Shown here: positions 1 to 7,084 of the stretch, piece by piece | Position numbering within the stretch: position 1 is the stretch's first letter | Layout of the letters: each line of letters begins with the position of its first letter | Source: Gammaproteobacteria bacterium | Lineage (GTDB): Bacteria; Pseudomonadota; Gammaproteobacteria; Acidiferrobacterales; Sulfurifustaceae | DNA: 64,000 nt | NCBI GenBank assembly: GCA_004298065.1 | Contig: SCRL01000034.1 | Span: forward strand, 30,487-94,486 | Direction: 5' to 3' | Notes under the pieces: generated by a model | Told to the model about the DNA's origin: nothing | The model's input: only the letters and a program-made list of their open reading frames with translations | Database searches by the model: none | Program-made: the position numbers and the translations under genes

Positions 1-2
1 GG

Positions 3-227
3 AACGCTTTCTGCATCGCCGATTTCGGCGACACCGGCATGGTGTTCATCGCCCAGCCGCAGATGCCGCCGCGCAATGTCACCTGGTCCGCGGCCGGCCG
101 GTGGGCGCACTGGGCGAAGATCGCCTTCGAGAAGTATTTCATGCGCAAGATGCGCAAAGGCGTGACCGAGCCGATCTTCGAGAAATGGGCGATGAAACTG
201 CTCGGTCTCGCCCGCCTCAAGCCCTGA
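3..227 (+). CDS. SQR-like NAD(P)/FAD-dependent oxidoreductase, C-terminal end (partial)
   Basis: Only the last 74 codons are in the window; the reading frame is open to the left edge and ends at TGA 225-227. The visible part begins with a Cys-containing stretch followed by DFGDTG, as in the C-terminal half of sulfide:quinone oxidoreductase (SQR) and flavocytochrome-c sulfide dehydrogenase flavoproteins. It ends in an amphipathic tail with the motif WAHWAKIAFEKYF, which is nearly repeated at the C-terminus of the next gene (WLHWSKVLYEKYW). In SQRs this tail anchors the enzyme to the membrane. I infer tandem paralogs in one operon. A CDS start is not visible, so the subfamily cannot be settled. 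Confidence 0.75.
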   Translation, partial: NAFCIADFGDTGMVFIAQPQMPPRNVTWSAAGRWAHWAKIAFEKYFMRKMRKGVTEPIFEKWAMKLLGLARLKP

Positions 228-296
228 CACCGGCGCATCGCCACAAAGTGCCCGGGCACCGGGAAAAACGTACTTAGCTACAGGAAGAAATGCTAC

Positions 297-1451
297 ATGC
301 AAGGTAAGACCGTGATTATTCTGGGCGGCGGCATCGGCGGCACGGTCGCAGCCAGCCGGCTGCGCCAATCGCTTTCACGTGAACACCGCGTCGTCCTTGT
401 CGAGCGCGAACAAAACCACCTGTTCCAGCCCTCGCTGCTCTGGCTCATGGTGGGCGACCGGCAGCCGCAACAGATCCAGCGGCCGGTCGAGCGTCTCGCA
501 CGCCGTGGCATCGAGGTGATACGCGGTACCGTTGAACGCATCGATCCCGCCCGCCGCGCGGTCACGGTCAACGGCATGGAGCTGACTGCGGATTATCTGG
601 TGGTTGCGCTCGGCGCCGAGTACGCGGCGGAAACCGTTCCCGGGCTTACGCTCGCCGGCCACAACTTCTACACCCTTTCCGGTGCGCAATCACTGCGCGA
701 GGCTGTTCTCGGGCTGCGCAGCGGGCGCATCGCCGTGTTGGTAAGCGCCCTGCCCTTCAAATGCCCGGTGGCGCCGTACGAGGCGGCGATGCTGCTCGAA
801 GCTGATCTGCGGCGACGCGGACTGCGTGACCGAGTCAGCGTGGACGTCTATACACCCGAACCCGGTCCGATGCCGAGCGCCGGTCCGGAGGTGTCAGCCA
901 TGTTGCGCGGCATGGTCGAAGCCAAAGGCATCGGCTTCCATGCCGAACATGTCGTCGAGCGTCTGGACCCAGCAACCCGACAGATGCATTTCAAAAATGG
1001 CGCCAGCGCCAACTGCGATGTACTCGCCTATACCCCGCCGCACCGGGTGCCGGCCGTGGCGCGCGAATCGGGACTCACGGGCGAATCGGGCTGGGTGCCT
1101 GCGAACCGGCAGACGCTCGAGACGAAGTTCGCCGGCGTCTACGCCATCGGCGACGCCACTGGCATTCCGCTTGTCACTGGCAAACCGTTGCCCAAGGCGG
1201 GCGTGATCGCGCACGGCGAAGCGGAAACGGCGGCGCACCAAATTGTCCGCGCAATTACCGGAAAGGGTGAACCGCGCGTATTCGACGGCCGCGGCGCGTG
1301 CTTCGTCGAGATCGGCGACGGGCGCGCCGGCTTCGGTCGTGGAAATTTCTACGCCGAGCCGCGACCCGAGGTGCGGCTGCATCCGCCCTCCCGCTGGCTG
1401 CACTGGAGCAAGGTTCTCTACGAGAAATACTGGCTATGGCGCTGGTTCTGA
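297..1451 (+). CDS. SQR-like FAD-dependent pyridine nucleotide-disulfide oxidoreductase
   Basis: This 384-residue flavoprotein has an N-terminal dinucleotide-binding GGGIGG at residues 10-15, a second Rossmann half around 142-190, and the C-terminal FAD motif YAIGDAT at 282-288. Cys156 lies in FKCP and Cys335 in GACF, the two positions used as the redox pair in SQR and FCSD flavoproteins. A third Cys240 is not at an obvious SQR position. The C-terminus is rich in Trp and basic residues, consistent with peripheral membrane binding. It probably oxidises sulfide or another reduced sulfur compound and passes electrons to quinone (inference). The start is the first ATG after GGAAGAAATGCTAC, and the gene sits 69 bp behind its paralog and 18 bp before the DsrE-like gene. 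Confidence 0.82.
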   Translation: MQGKTVIILGGGIGGTVAASRLRQSLSREHRVVLVEREQNHLFQPSLLWLMVGDRQPQQIQRPVERLARRGIEVIRGTVERIDPARRAVTVNGMELTADYLVVALGAEYAAETVPGLTLAGHNFYTLSGAQSLREAVLGLRSGRIAVLVSALPFKCPVAPYEAAMLLEADLRRRGLRDRVSVDVYTPEPGPMPSAGPEVSAMLRGMVEAKGIGFHAEHVVERLDPATRQMHFKNGASANCDVLAYTPPHRVPAVARESGLTGESGWVPANRQTLETKFAGVYAIGDATGIPLVTGKPLPKAGVIAHGEAETAAHQIVRAITGKGEPRVFDGRGACFVEIGDGRAGFGRGNFYAEPRPEVRLHPPSRWLHWSKVLYEKYWLWRWF

Positions 1452-1469
1452 CAAACCCTGGAGATCACC

Positions 1470-1826
1470 GTGAAACACCTGTTTATCCTCAACGATCAGC
1501 CCTACGGCACCGAACGCAGTTACAACGGCATTCGGCTGGCGCGCGAACTCCTGAAAAACATGGACGCCGGCAACGAAGTAAAAATCTTTCTGATCGGCGA
1601 CGCCGCTTCCTGCGCCAAAAACAACCAAAAGGTGCCGCAGGGGTATTACAACATCGGGCAAATGCTTGAGATGACCATGCGCCACGGCGCCGAAATCGGC
1701 GTGTGCGGCACCTGCATGGACGCGCGCGGCATCGCCGACGCCGATCTCGTCGCGGGGTCGGTGCGCGGCAGCATGGCCATGCTCGCGGCCTGGACCGATT
1801 GGGCCGACAAGACGCTCGTGTTCTAG
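1470..1826 (+). CDS. DsrE/DsrF-like (YchN-type) sulfur-handling protein
   Basis: This 118-residue cytosolic protein of the DsrE/F fold starts at GTG 1470 behind a GGAG box. Conserved features are the N-terminal LNDQPYGTERSYNG strand-loop, a central Cys in DAASCAKNN, and VCGTCMDARG near residues 78-87. The CxxC-like Cys pair in the latter is where DsrE-family sulfur carriers hold persulfide. It follows the SQR-like flavoproteins in the same direction with an 18-bp gap, so it could accept sulfane sulfur from their reaction (inference). A non-sulfur-transfer YchN role cannot be excluded. Confidence 0.8.
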   Translation: MKHLFILNDQPYGTERSYNGIRLARELLKNMDAGNEVKIFLIGDAASCAKNNQKVPQGYYNIGQMLEMTMRHGAEIGVCGTCMDARGIADADLVAGSVRGSMAMLAAWTDWADKTLVF

Positions 1827-1839
1827 GTCCGGCGGGCGA

Positions 1840-3078
1840 CTAAAGCCGCGCGCGCACGATCTCCGCGATCTCGCCGTCCGCGAGGACGGTGGGATTGGTT
1901 TTCATGCTCGAGCCGCGCGCGTTGACGACGATTTTTTGAACATGCCGCTCTTGAACGCCGTAGGCGCCGAGGCGCTTGAGCGCCAGGCGTTCCGTCCACT
2001 CATGCAGCGCCTCTACCAGCCTCCGGTGCGCCTCGACATTCGTTAGTGTCGGCTGACGAGACAGCAACCGGCCTACCTCGGCATATTTCCCAAGCGCGGG
2101 CGATGTTGGCGTGCGCGCACGCAGTGCCCGGATGTTCATTTCGGTCGCCGTCGCCACCAGCGTCCCGCACACCACGCCGTGCGGAATCGGGAAAAATGCA
2201 CCGAGTGGCGAGGCCAACCCGTGCACCGATCCCAAACCTGCCTGCGCCAGCGTGATGCCGGATAGCAGCGAGCCATAAGCCATGGCCGCGCGTCCGCGTT
2301 GTGCGTCTTCTGAATTGCCGCCTCCGTAGGCGGCAAAAAATCCGTCGCGCACCGCCCCCATGCCGGACCAGGCGAGCGCATCGGTAAACGGATTGGCATT
2401 GATCGATACGTACGATTCGAGCAGCTGGGTGAAGGCGTCCATGCCGTTGGCGGCAATGACCTCCGGCGGACAGGTCGCGAGCAGCTCCGGGTCTACCAGC
2501 GCGACCTCGGCCACGAGCTTATCGTCGCGAAAGGATTTCTTGTAGCCGTTCTCGCCCTGTACCGAGAGCACGGCGTTCTTGGTCGCCTCGCTGCCGGTGC
2601 CGGCCGTGGTCGGCACGGCAATAAACGGGGTGGCCGGTCCTTTATAAGGAATGTCGCGCCCGACCCCTTCGAGATGGTCCAACACCGAATTGCCGGGTTG
2701 AAGCAGACCGGCAATGGCCTTGGCGGCATCGAGCGCACTGCCACCGCCAATGCCAACGACGACGTCGATGCCTTTGCGCCGAAACTCGGCGACGGCGTTG
2801 TCCACGAGCGCCGGCGAGGGCTCGCCCTCGACCGCCATGGATTCAAACGCGATACCTGCCGCCCGCAGGCCGTCGACGATCAGCGGCCAGTTTTTCGAGG
2901 CCCGCAGGGATTTGTTGCCGGTCACCAGCAGTGCGTGTTTGCCGTACCCGGTGACAATGCCGGGCAGGTCCTTGAGCCGTCCGGCGCCAAAAACGACGCG
3001 CGGCAGGCGTGAAACGGAAAACCCGCGGGACAGGGACGTGCCGTCTGCGGTGCTGAGGGATGCAAAACCATGGTACAT
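1840..3078 (-). CDS. Iron-containing alcohol dehydrogenase with repeat-derived N-terminus
   Basis: A 412-residue group III (iron-dependent) alcohol dehydrogenase. NAD(P)-binding GGGSALDAAK lies near residues 108-117, the TTAGTGSEAT signature near 160, and the metal-binding Asp/His set in NGMDAFTQ, SVHGLASP and IPHGVVCG. The substrate is unknown. The family core begins at FSVSRLPRVVFGAG, but there is no start codon there. The only in-frame ATG lies 25 codons upstream, inside the second copy of the 45-bp repeat array at 3025-3158, so the first about 20 residues are repeat-encoded. The gene converges on the DsrE-like gene with a 13-bp gap. Confidence 0.85.
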   Translation of the reverse strand: MYHGFASLSTADGTSLSRGFSVSRLPRVVFGAGRLKDLPGIVTGYGKHALLVTGNKSLRASKNWPLIVDGLRAAGIAFESMAVEGEPSPALVDNAVAEFRRKGIDVVVGIGGGSALDAAKAIAGLLQPGNSVLDHLEGVGRDIPYKGPATPFIAVPTTAGTGSEATKNAVLSVQGENGYKKSFRDDKLVAEVALVDPELLATCPPEVIAANGMDAFTQLLESYVSINANPFTDALAWSGMGAVRDGFFAAYGGGNSEDAQRGRAAMAYGSLLSGITLAQAGLGSVHGLASPLGAFFPIPHGVVCGTLVATATEMNIRALRARTPTSPALGKYAEVGRLLSRQPTLTNVEAHRRLVEALHEWTERLALKRLGAYGVQERHVQKIVVNARGSSMKTNPTVLADGEIAEIVRARL

Positions 3079-3158
3079 GGATGTACCGCCTATGGTGCCG
3101 AGGGACGCAAACCCTGATACAGGGACGTATCGATTAGGGTGCTGAGGGATGCAAAACC
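3025..3158. repeat. Three tandem copies of a ~45-bp hairpin repeat
   Basis: Units lie at 3025-3069 (45 bp), 3070-3114 (45 bp) and 3115-3158 (44 bp). Each has a short inverted repeat followed by a conserved block: the pattern CCG-CT-NGGTGC-GAGGGA, then YGCAAAACC. The unit 2 stem is GGTACAT/ATGTACC and the unit 3 stem is GATAC/GTATC, so stem bases change while pairing is kept. The same family recurs at 37409-37453, 42744-42788 and 45597-45638. Units 1 and 2 read through in frame on the minus strand as a 15-residue repeat beginning GFASL, which forms the N-terminus of the alcohol dehydrogenase. Confidence 0.85.
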
Positions 3159-3172
3159 GCCAGCGGGAAACA

Positions 3173-3469
3173 TCAGGCTTTCGGATACAGGCCCTTGTAG
3201 GAAACGCCCTGGCGCGGACCGACCATCCACGACGCCACGGTGTCGCGCCACTTTAAATAATGCGCCGTATTCTTGTGCGCGACGGCATCCTCCGCGCTGA
3301 CATAGGCCTCGTACAGCCCGAACTTCGTCGGGTCGTCGGCCGATTGCAGAATGTCGAACCGCCGGTTACCCGGTTCGCGCACCGAGCCCTCGTGGTTTAA
3401 ACGACTGGCCTCGATGAAGTCGTGGACATGCTCGGGCTTTACCTGGACGTGGACGATCGTCACGTGCAT
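3173..3469 (-). CDS. Antibiotic-biosynthesis-monooxygenase (ABM) domain protein
   Basis: A 98-residue single-domain ABM fold protein. It shows the usual pattern of a first strand (VTIVHVQVKPEH), a helix with REPGNRRFDILQS, then FGLYEAYVSAEDAVAHKNTAHY, matching the LsrG/YgiN group of small cofactor-free oxygenases or isomerases. The longer frame upstream overlaps the neighbouring gene. The ATG at 3469 is preferred because it has AAGGAG six to seven bases upstream and matches family length. It lies 14 bp behind the terminal repeat array and 16 bp downstream of the hydrolase-fold gene, so the two are probably co-transcribed. The substrate is not inferable. Confidence 0.8.
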   Translation of the reverse strand: MHVTIVHVQVKPEHVHDFIEASRLNHEGSVREPGNRRFDILQSADDPTKFGLYEAYVSAEDAVAHKNTAHYLKWRDTVASWMVGPRQGVSYKGLYPKA

Positions 3470-3485
3470 AGAGCTTCTCCTTGCG

Positions 3486-4379
3486 CTAGCGCCCCAGATG
3501 CTTCTGGATAAACACCGCCGCGCGCTGGATGGCGTCCTTCGCGGCGAGGTCATCGGCAAAGGTACGCACGTTGGTCGGGCGGAAATCGAACGCCCGGCCC
3601 ACGCCCGGATAGACGACATAGGTGATAGGGCGACCCTTCTGGCGCAGGGTGTCTACCGATGAATCGATCACGCGCTTGCGCTGGTATTGCTCCTGCTCGC
3701 CGACGAACACCATCGCCGGTACGTCGAAGTCGTTTATTTCCGGCGCATACGAATACACCTGCAACGCCTCGGGCGCGTTCGGGTCCTGCCAGTGCGGGTA
3801 ATAGGCCACATAACAGGCGATGTCCTTCTTCTGCCGCGCTTTCGTCACCGCGAGCTTGAGCGTGTAGTAACCGCCACGGGTATGCGCATAGGTGCAGACT
3901 TTCCGGCCCGATATATCCGGCAGCTTCAGGAAGGCGTCGAGACCGGCGTTCAGATCGTCTTCCAGCGCATAGTCGTGCTGGACGGGCATTTTCTCGATGA
4001 ATCGCCCGGTATAAAGATCGGGGGCATAGACGACAAATCCGCGCGCGGCGAGGCGCACGATGTGCAGGTTCACGATCTCGTCTAGCCCGCGGCGGCCGTG
4101 CACGAACAGCACGCCCGGATATTTCTTGCCATCCTTCGGTCGGGCCAGCAGTACCGGTACCTCGACATCGCCAACGCGGTAAGAAAGGCTGCGCGTCTCG
4201 ACCGGATGATTGACGGGCTTCTGCAACACGCCCTCGTTCCACCAGGCCTCATCCCACCACCATTCACCGCGCGCGTCGTACTTTTTATCGCTCTTGTTGC
4301 CGTCCGCCGCGAACACCGTCGGTGACAGTGCCAACAGGCATGCCAACCCGGCGCCAACCATATTGCGTAACAGCAACAT
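3486..4379 (-). CDS. Dienelactone hydrolase-fold exported protein lacking the catalytic triad
   Basis: A 297-residue alpha/beta-hydrolase of the dienelactone hydrolase family. It has a signal peptide (about residues 1-24, ending TVFA) followed by an acidic/Trp-rich segment WWWDEAWW. The body has the family landmarks LFVHGRRGL (92-99), YAPDLYTGR (118-126) and FVGEQEQ (225-231). The nucleophile elbow, normally G-x-C/S-x-G-G, reads AHTRGG with Thr167. The acid position carries Glu, and the usual G-x-G-H-x-F is GVGRAF with Arg262 in place of His. It is therefore probably exported but non-hydrolytic, or uses different chemistry (inference). Adjacent to the ABM gene. Confidence 0.8.
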   Translation of the reverse strand: MLLLRNMVGAGLACLLALSPTVFAADGNKSDKKYDARGEWWWDEAWWNEGVLQKPVNHPVETRSLSYRVGDVEVPVLLARPKDGKKYPGVLFVHGRRGLDEIVNLHIVRLAARGFVVYAPDLYTGRFIEKMPVQHDYALEDDLNAGLDAFLKLPDISGRKVCTYAHTRGGYYTLKLAVTKARQKKDIACYVAYYPHWQDPNAPEALQVYSYAPEINDFDVPAMVFVGEQEQYQRKRVIDSSVDTLRQKGRPITYVVYPGVGRAFDFRPTNVRTFADDLAAKDAIQRAAVFIQKHLGR

Positions 4380-4439
4380 CGCTCCCCCTGGGTGATGATT
4401 TCTGAATCTTATTTGGTGAAATCCGGGCGGCGCCCGGGT

Positions 4440-4871
4440 TCAGCACTGCTCCCACGGCAAGCCGCGAAAGCGCCAGCCGCCGAGGGTGCTGCGATGATGG
4501 TGCTCGTCGAGGTCGCCCTCGAAGCCCTCGACGACGTTGTACACCTCGGTCAAACCGTCACGGACCAGCACCTCGCCGGCCTCGAGGGAACGTTTGCCGC
4601 TGCGGCAGATGAGCACCACCGGCACGCTGCTGACGTCGTGCATATGACTTGCACCGCCCAGCATCAACTGGCGCACCTCGCGCACAAAATGCGGATTGAT
4701 CTTCCAGTCCGGCTCATCGATCCAGGGAATATTGATGGACCCGGCCGGGTGGCCGATGAACAGGTACTCCATGTGCGAGCGCACATCGACAAACAGCGCG
4801 CGCGGGTTTGCCTGTAGCAGGTCGTGCGCCTGCTGGGGAGTAAGCGATCGGACTTTGGTGGCCTTGGTCAC
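4440..4871 (-). CDS. Rhodanese-like sulfurtransferase domain protein
   Basis: A 143-residue single rhodanese domain. Landmarks are LFVDVRSHMEY with the CH2A-type Asp/Arg at about 26-36, AGSINIPW at 43-50, and the active-site loop CRSGKRS near residues 89-95, whose Cys would carry persulfide. The family pattern ends with YNVVEGFEGDLD. No signal peptide is seen, so it is cytosolic. It is flanked by short gaps (60 bp to the hydrolase-fold gene, 89 bp to the LolA-like gene) on the same strand. In a neighbourhood with SQR-like and DsrE-like genes it could pass sulfane sulfur to acceptors, but the acceptor is unknown. Confidence 0.85.
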   Translation of the reverse strand: MTKATKVRSLTPQQAHDLLQANPRALFVDVRSHMEYLFIGHPAGSINIPWIDEPDWKINPHFVREVRQLMLGGASHMHDVSSVPVVLICRSGKRSLEAGEVLVRDGLTEVYNVVEGFEGDLDEHHHRSTLGGWRFRGLPWEQC

Positions 4872-4960
4872 AGAGTGCGCAGCTCGCGAATCTGACTAAA
4901 AGCCTAGCAAAATCAGGTGAAATGGGCCACGCGGCTCTATCTATAAACAGGCCTGCAAGA

Positions 4961-5611
4961 CTACGGCCGGTCGAATACCTCCGCCGGCAGCGCCAGATTA
5001 AGCTCCAGGTCGTCCATCAGCACCAGATCGACCGGGACACCATTACGGTCGCGGGCCTCGACCTTGAGCGGCATGAGCGCGGCCGCGTCGAGCCACAGGT
5101 CGAAACGATGCACCCTGTCCACCTCGGCATGATCGCGACCGACAACGCGCAGATGCAACGCCGTGCGGCCGTTCAACGGCTCTTCGCCGAGGACCTCCGT
5201 AACACCCTGCTGCCGAAGCTGGAGCACATGGTCCAACAGCGCCCCGATATCCGAACGGTCGACGCGATGCTTGCCGGCGCTGGAAAGCAGCCAGTTATCC
5301 GGGCTGAGGGTGAAGCCCGGTCCCGACGGGCCGAAGGGCCATAGCTGCACCGCTTTTTTCTCCAGGCTGTAGATCAGCACCATGCCGGCGTAAGGACGGT
5401 GGAAATCCATCCGTACCCAGCCGGGCTTGCGGTAGACATAACGAATAACCTCCCGGAAGGCGCCGCCCGTAGTTTCGGACGAGCGCAGCGTTACCCGATA
5501 GGTTTCGATCGATGCGAAGCGCGCCAACGCCTCGTCGAGGGTGTCGGCGCTCGCCGGGCCGGGGCTGGCGGCAAGTACCATGAGCGCAAATACCCTATTC
5601 CACGACCTCAA
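4961..5611 (-). CDS. LolA-like / DUF1571-type exported protein
   Basis: A 216-residue exported protein. The beta-rich body (TYRVTLRSSE, VIRYVYRKPGWVRMDF, GMVLIYSLEKKAV, LHLRVVGRD, FDLWLDAAALMPLKVEARD) resembles the half-barrel of LolA-type and DUF1571 proteins, which carry hydrophobic cargo in the periplasm. I choose TTG at 5611: it gives a good signal peptide (FALMVLAASPGPASA), has GGAGG spaced correctly upstream, and overlaps the cupredoxin gene by 17 bp as expected for translational coupling. The alternative ATG at 5581 would leave a 12-residue, too short, leader. The cargo or partner is unknown; the pairing with a cupredoxin may mean an envelope metal or electron-transfer role. Confidence 0.65.
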   Translation of the reverse strand: MRSWNRVFALMVLAASPGPASADTLDEALARFASIETYRVTLRSSETTGGAFREVIRYVYRKPGWVRMDFHRPYAGMVLIYSLEKKAVQLWPFGPSGPGFTLSPDNWLLSSAGKHRVDRSDIGALLDHVLQLRQQGVTEVLGEEPLNGRTALHLRVVGRDHAEVDRVHRFDLWLDAAALMPLKVEARDRNGVPVDLVLMDDLELNLALPAEVFDRP

Positions 5612-5999
5612 GAACCCCCTCCATGCCCTTCTCCCGGTGACTCTCGAAAAAGAGCAACTTCTTGGAACAGGAGAAGTCGTAACGACCCGGCTGGCGGATG
5701 GTGAAACGGATGGTGCGCGGCTCCGTGCCCAGGTCTTCATCGAGATCGATTTTCTCGGCCGGGATGCGCAGTGCGATGGCATGCGGAACAAGGCCCGGCT
5801 CTTTGCTGACCGCCAGTTCCACCGGCCGATCCGCCTTTACCACGATATGGTCGGGGCGGAAAAAATATCCGCCGGCAAGAACCGACAGGCGCTGAATACC
5901 GTCGTTGTCGACAGAGGCTTCAACTCGCTCACCGGACGCTGCAGGGGATAAGGCGGCGACAAACAGCGCCGTGGCCAGCGTTGTTACCGACTTGCTCAT
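5595..5999 (-). CDS. Periplasmic cupredoxin-like protein
   Basis: A 134-residue protein with an N-terminal signal peptide (TTLATALFVAALSPAASG). Its cupredoxin fold has candidate type 1 copper ligands: His in VPHAIALRI, Cys in YDFSCSKKLLFF, then His and Met in ESHREKGMEGVLEV. All four canonical ligands appear to be present, so it could carry electrons or copper in the periplasm. The ATG at 5999 is preferred over the GTG two codons upstream because AGGAGG is ideally spaced for it. It is the first gene of a two-gene unit with the overlapping LolA-like gene. A 13-bp palindrome lies at 6036-6048 in its promoter region. Confidence 0.75.
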   Translation of the reverse strand: MSKSVTTLATALFVAALSPAASGERVEASVDNDGIQRLSVLAGGYFFRPDHIVVKADRPVELAVSKEPGLVPHAIALRIPAEKIDLDEDLGTEPRTIRFTIRQPGRYDFSCSKKLLFFESHREKGMEGVLEVVE

Positions 6000-6035
6000 A
6001 ACCACCTCCTGGCGCTACCGCCTGGATGACCTTGA

Positions 6036-6048
6036 GAAAGATTCTTTC
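6036..6048. promoter_or_regulatory. Candidate operator upstream of the cupredoxin gene
   Basis: GAAAGA-T-TCTTTC is a perfect palindrome with one central base, partly extended outward by CTTGA and CAAG. On the minus strand a TATACT box (6050-6055) lies just upstream of it, so the palindrome would sit near the transcription start, a usual repressor position. No convincing -35 was found. The regulator is unknown. Confidence 0.35.
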
Positions 6049-6143
6049 AAGTATAAGTGGGCGGGGGAAAGTGGCGGTTACCTGGGATGATTCTTGTACG
6101 CCGTCTGTGGGTACTGACCGTTTGCCGCCATTTCTATGGCTCA

Positions 6144-6182
6144 CAAAGCAAAAGGGGCCCGCGAGGGGACCCTTTTGCTTTG
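6144..6182. terminator. Strong hairpin, terminator-like
   Basis: A 13-bp stem (CAAAGCAAAAGGG with CCCTTTTGCTTTG) closes a 13-base G/C-rich loop. It lies downstream of the tRNA genes on the minus strand, just past the rearranged tRNA fragment. There is no following T tract, so intrinsic termination is likely but not certain. Confidence 0.5.
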
Positions 6183-6183
6183 A

Positions 6184-6317
6184 ATGGCGCGCCCGGAGAG
6201 GCTACTCGGCGCATCCCTGCGCCTCGCCCCTTGCGGGGCCGCCGCTGCGCGGCGTTCGGCATCGCTCCCGGCGACGCTCGTCGAACCGTTTATTATTCCG
6301 TCGGGAGTTCGAATCTC
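6184..6317. pseudogene. Rearranged tRNA-Arg fragments
   Basis: Bases 6184-6200 repeat exactly 17 bases of the intact tRNA-Arg 3' end (6375-6391) in the same orientation, including CCA. Bases 6300-6317 repeat 18 bases of its T arm, but in the opposite orientation. Between them is about 100 bp of very G/C-rich sequence with short palindromes (such as GCCGCTGCGCGGC). No complete cloverleaf can be drawn, so this is a decayed or rearranged tandem tRNA copy, or the scar of an event at the tRNA 3' end. Confidence 0.5.
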
Positions 6318-6332
6318 CCCCAAAACGAACCC

Positions 6333-6373
6333 ATCAACGACAAAGGGCCCGCAAGGGGCCCTTTGTCGTTGAT
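6333..6373 (-). terminator. Hairpin directly after tRNA-Arg
   Basis: An 18-bp perfect stem (ATCAACGACAAAGGGCCC with its complement) closes a five-base GCAAG loop. It begins two bases after the tRNA-Arg CCA end on the transcribed strand, where a tRNA operon terminator or 3'-end processing hairpin is expected. A U tract is lacking. Confidence 0.6.
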
Positions 6374-6375
6374 TA

Positions 6376-6452
6376 TGGCGCGCCCGGAGAGATTCGAACT
6401 CCCGACCCTCAGGTTCGTAGCCTGATACTCTATCCAGCTGAGCTACGGGCGC
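6376..6452 (-). tRNA. tRNA-Arg (anticodon ACG)
   Basis: 77 bases including an encoded CCA. The acceptor stem GCGCCCG pairs with CGGGCGC. The anticodon arm TCAGG-CTACGAA-CCTGA gives anticodon ACG, and the T arm is CGGGAG-TTCGAAT-CTCTCC. It follows tRNA-Ser by 35 bp on the same strand, the order found downstream of csrA in many gammaproteobacteria. ACG is normally converted to ICG by TadA. Confidence 0.95.
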
Positions 6453-6487
6453 GTAAAGCGGCGGATTATACAGGAAACTAAGAAGAA

Positions 6488-6578
6488 TGGCGGAGAGAGA
6501 GGGATTTGAACCCTCGATACGCTTTTGGCGTATACACCCTTAGCAGGGGTGCGCCTTCGACCACTCGGCCATCTCTCC
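6488..6578 (-). tRNA. tRNA-Ser (anticodon GCT)
   Basis: 91 bases including CCA. The acceptor stem GGAGAGA pairs with TCTCTCC, and the anticodon loop CTGCTAAG gives GCT, reading AGC/AGU. A long class II variable arm (TATACGCCAAAAGCGTATC) confirms tRNA-Ser. It lies 56 bp downstream of csrA. Confidence 0.95.
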
Positions 6579-6634
6579 TTGATAGGGATCGCGCCGGCAA
6601 GAATACCTGCCGGCGCGGAAGGCGTAAAGCGTTC

Positions 6635-6841
6635 TTAGCCCTCTGCCACGTCCTTCGTGTGAACGATGCCCGCTTCCTTTTCCTTCTTGATGCGCTCGTA
6701 AATTTCTTCGCGATGCACCGGAATTTCCTTCGGCGCGTTCACACCGATGCGGACCTGATTGCCCTTGATGCCGAGCACGGTAACCTGAACGTTATCACCG
6801 ATGTTCAGCGTTTCACCGATCCGTCTGGTAAGAATCAACAT
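6635..6841 (-). CDS. csrA: CsrA/RsmA carbon storage regulator
   Basis: A 68-residue CsrA. It starts [15 protein letters not shown] and contains the RNA-binding loop [18 protein letters not shown], with Leu4 and Arg44 equivalents present. It binds GGA-containing leaders of target mRNAs as a dimer and controls central carbon flow, motility and biofilm formation, which fits a genome with flagellar and c-di-GMP genes. A strong AAAAGGAG box precedes the start. It is slightly longer than the E. coli protein by a short C-terminal tail. It sits in the conserved alaS-lysC-csrA-tRNA order, with a 243-bp spacer from lysC that probably carries its own promoter. Confidence 0.96.
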   Translation of the reverse strand: MLILTRRIGETLNIGDNVQVTVLGIKGNQVRIGVNAPKEIPVHREEIYERIKKEKEAGIVHTKDVAEG

Positions 6842-7084
6842 TTGCTACTCTCCTTTTTACACTGCAAACACCCCGCGTCCTTGACCCCAAATGCGGATGG
6901 CACTCCGTGCCAACCGACTCCCTCCGGTGATTCTGTTCCGCGGTGCACCCACCCCATGGGCACGCCCGGACCATTCTTGTTTTTAGACCGTTTTTAAACC
7001 GGAGCTATTCAACGCCGGCGCAGTATACACCGGCCACTCTTTAAAACCCGTGGATTTCGATGCAGGTTCTGTGCCAGCCGTCCT

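Noticed and set aside
3025..3158. CRISPR-like array (three regular repeats)
   Set aside because: The units abut without unique spacers, are only three, and recur singly elsewhere in coding genes.
6141..6481. Short open frames with GEIRTPD or MARPERFELP starts around the tRNAs
   Set aside because: Typical false proteins produced by translating tRNA-Arg and its fragments.
6842..7084. Copy of the 45-bp repeat between lysC and csrA (GGCACTCCGTGCC hairpin)
   Set aside because: Hairpin resembles the repeat stem, but the YGCAAA block and order do not match; treated as an ordinary promoter spacer.
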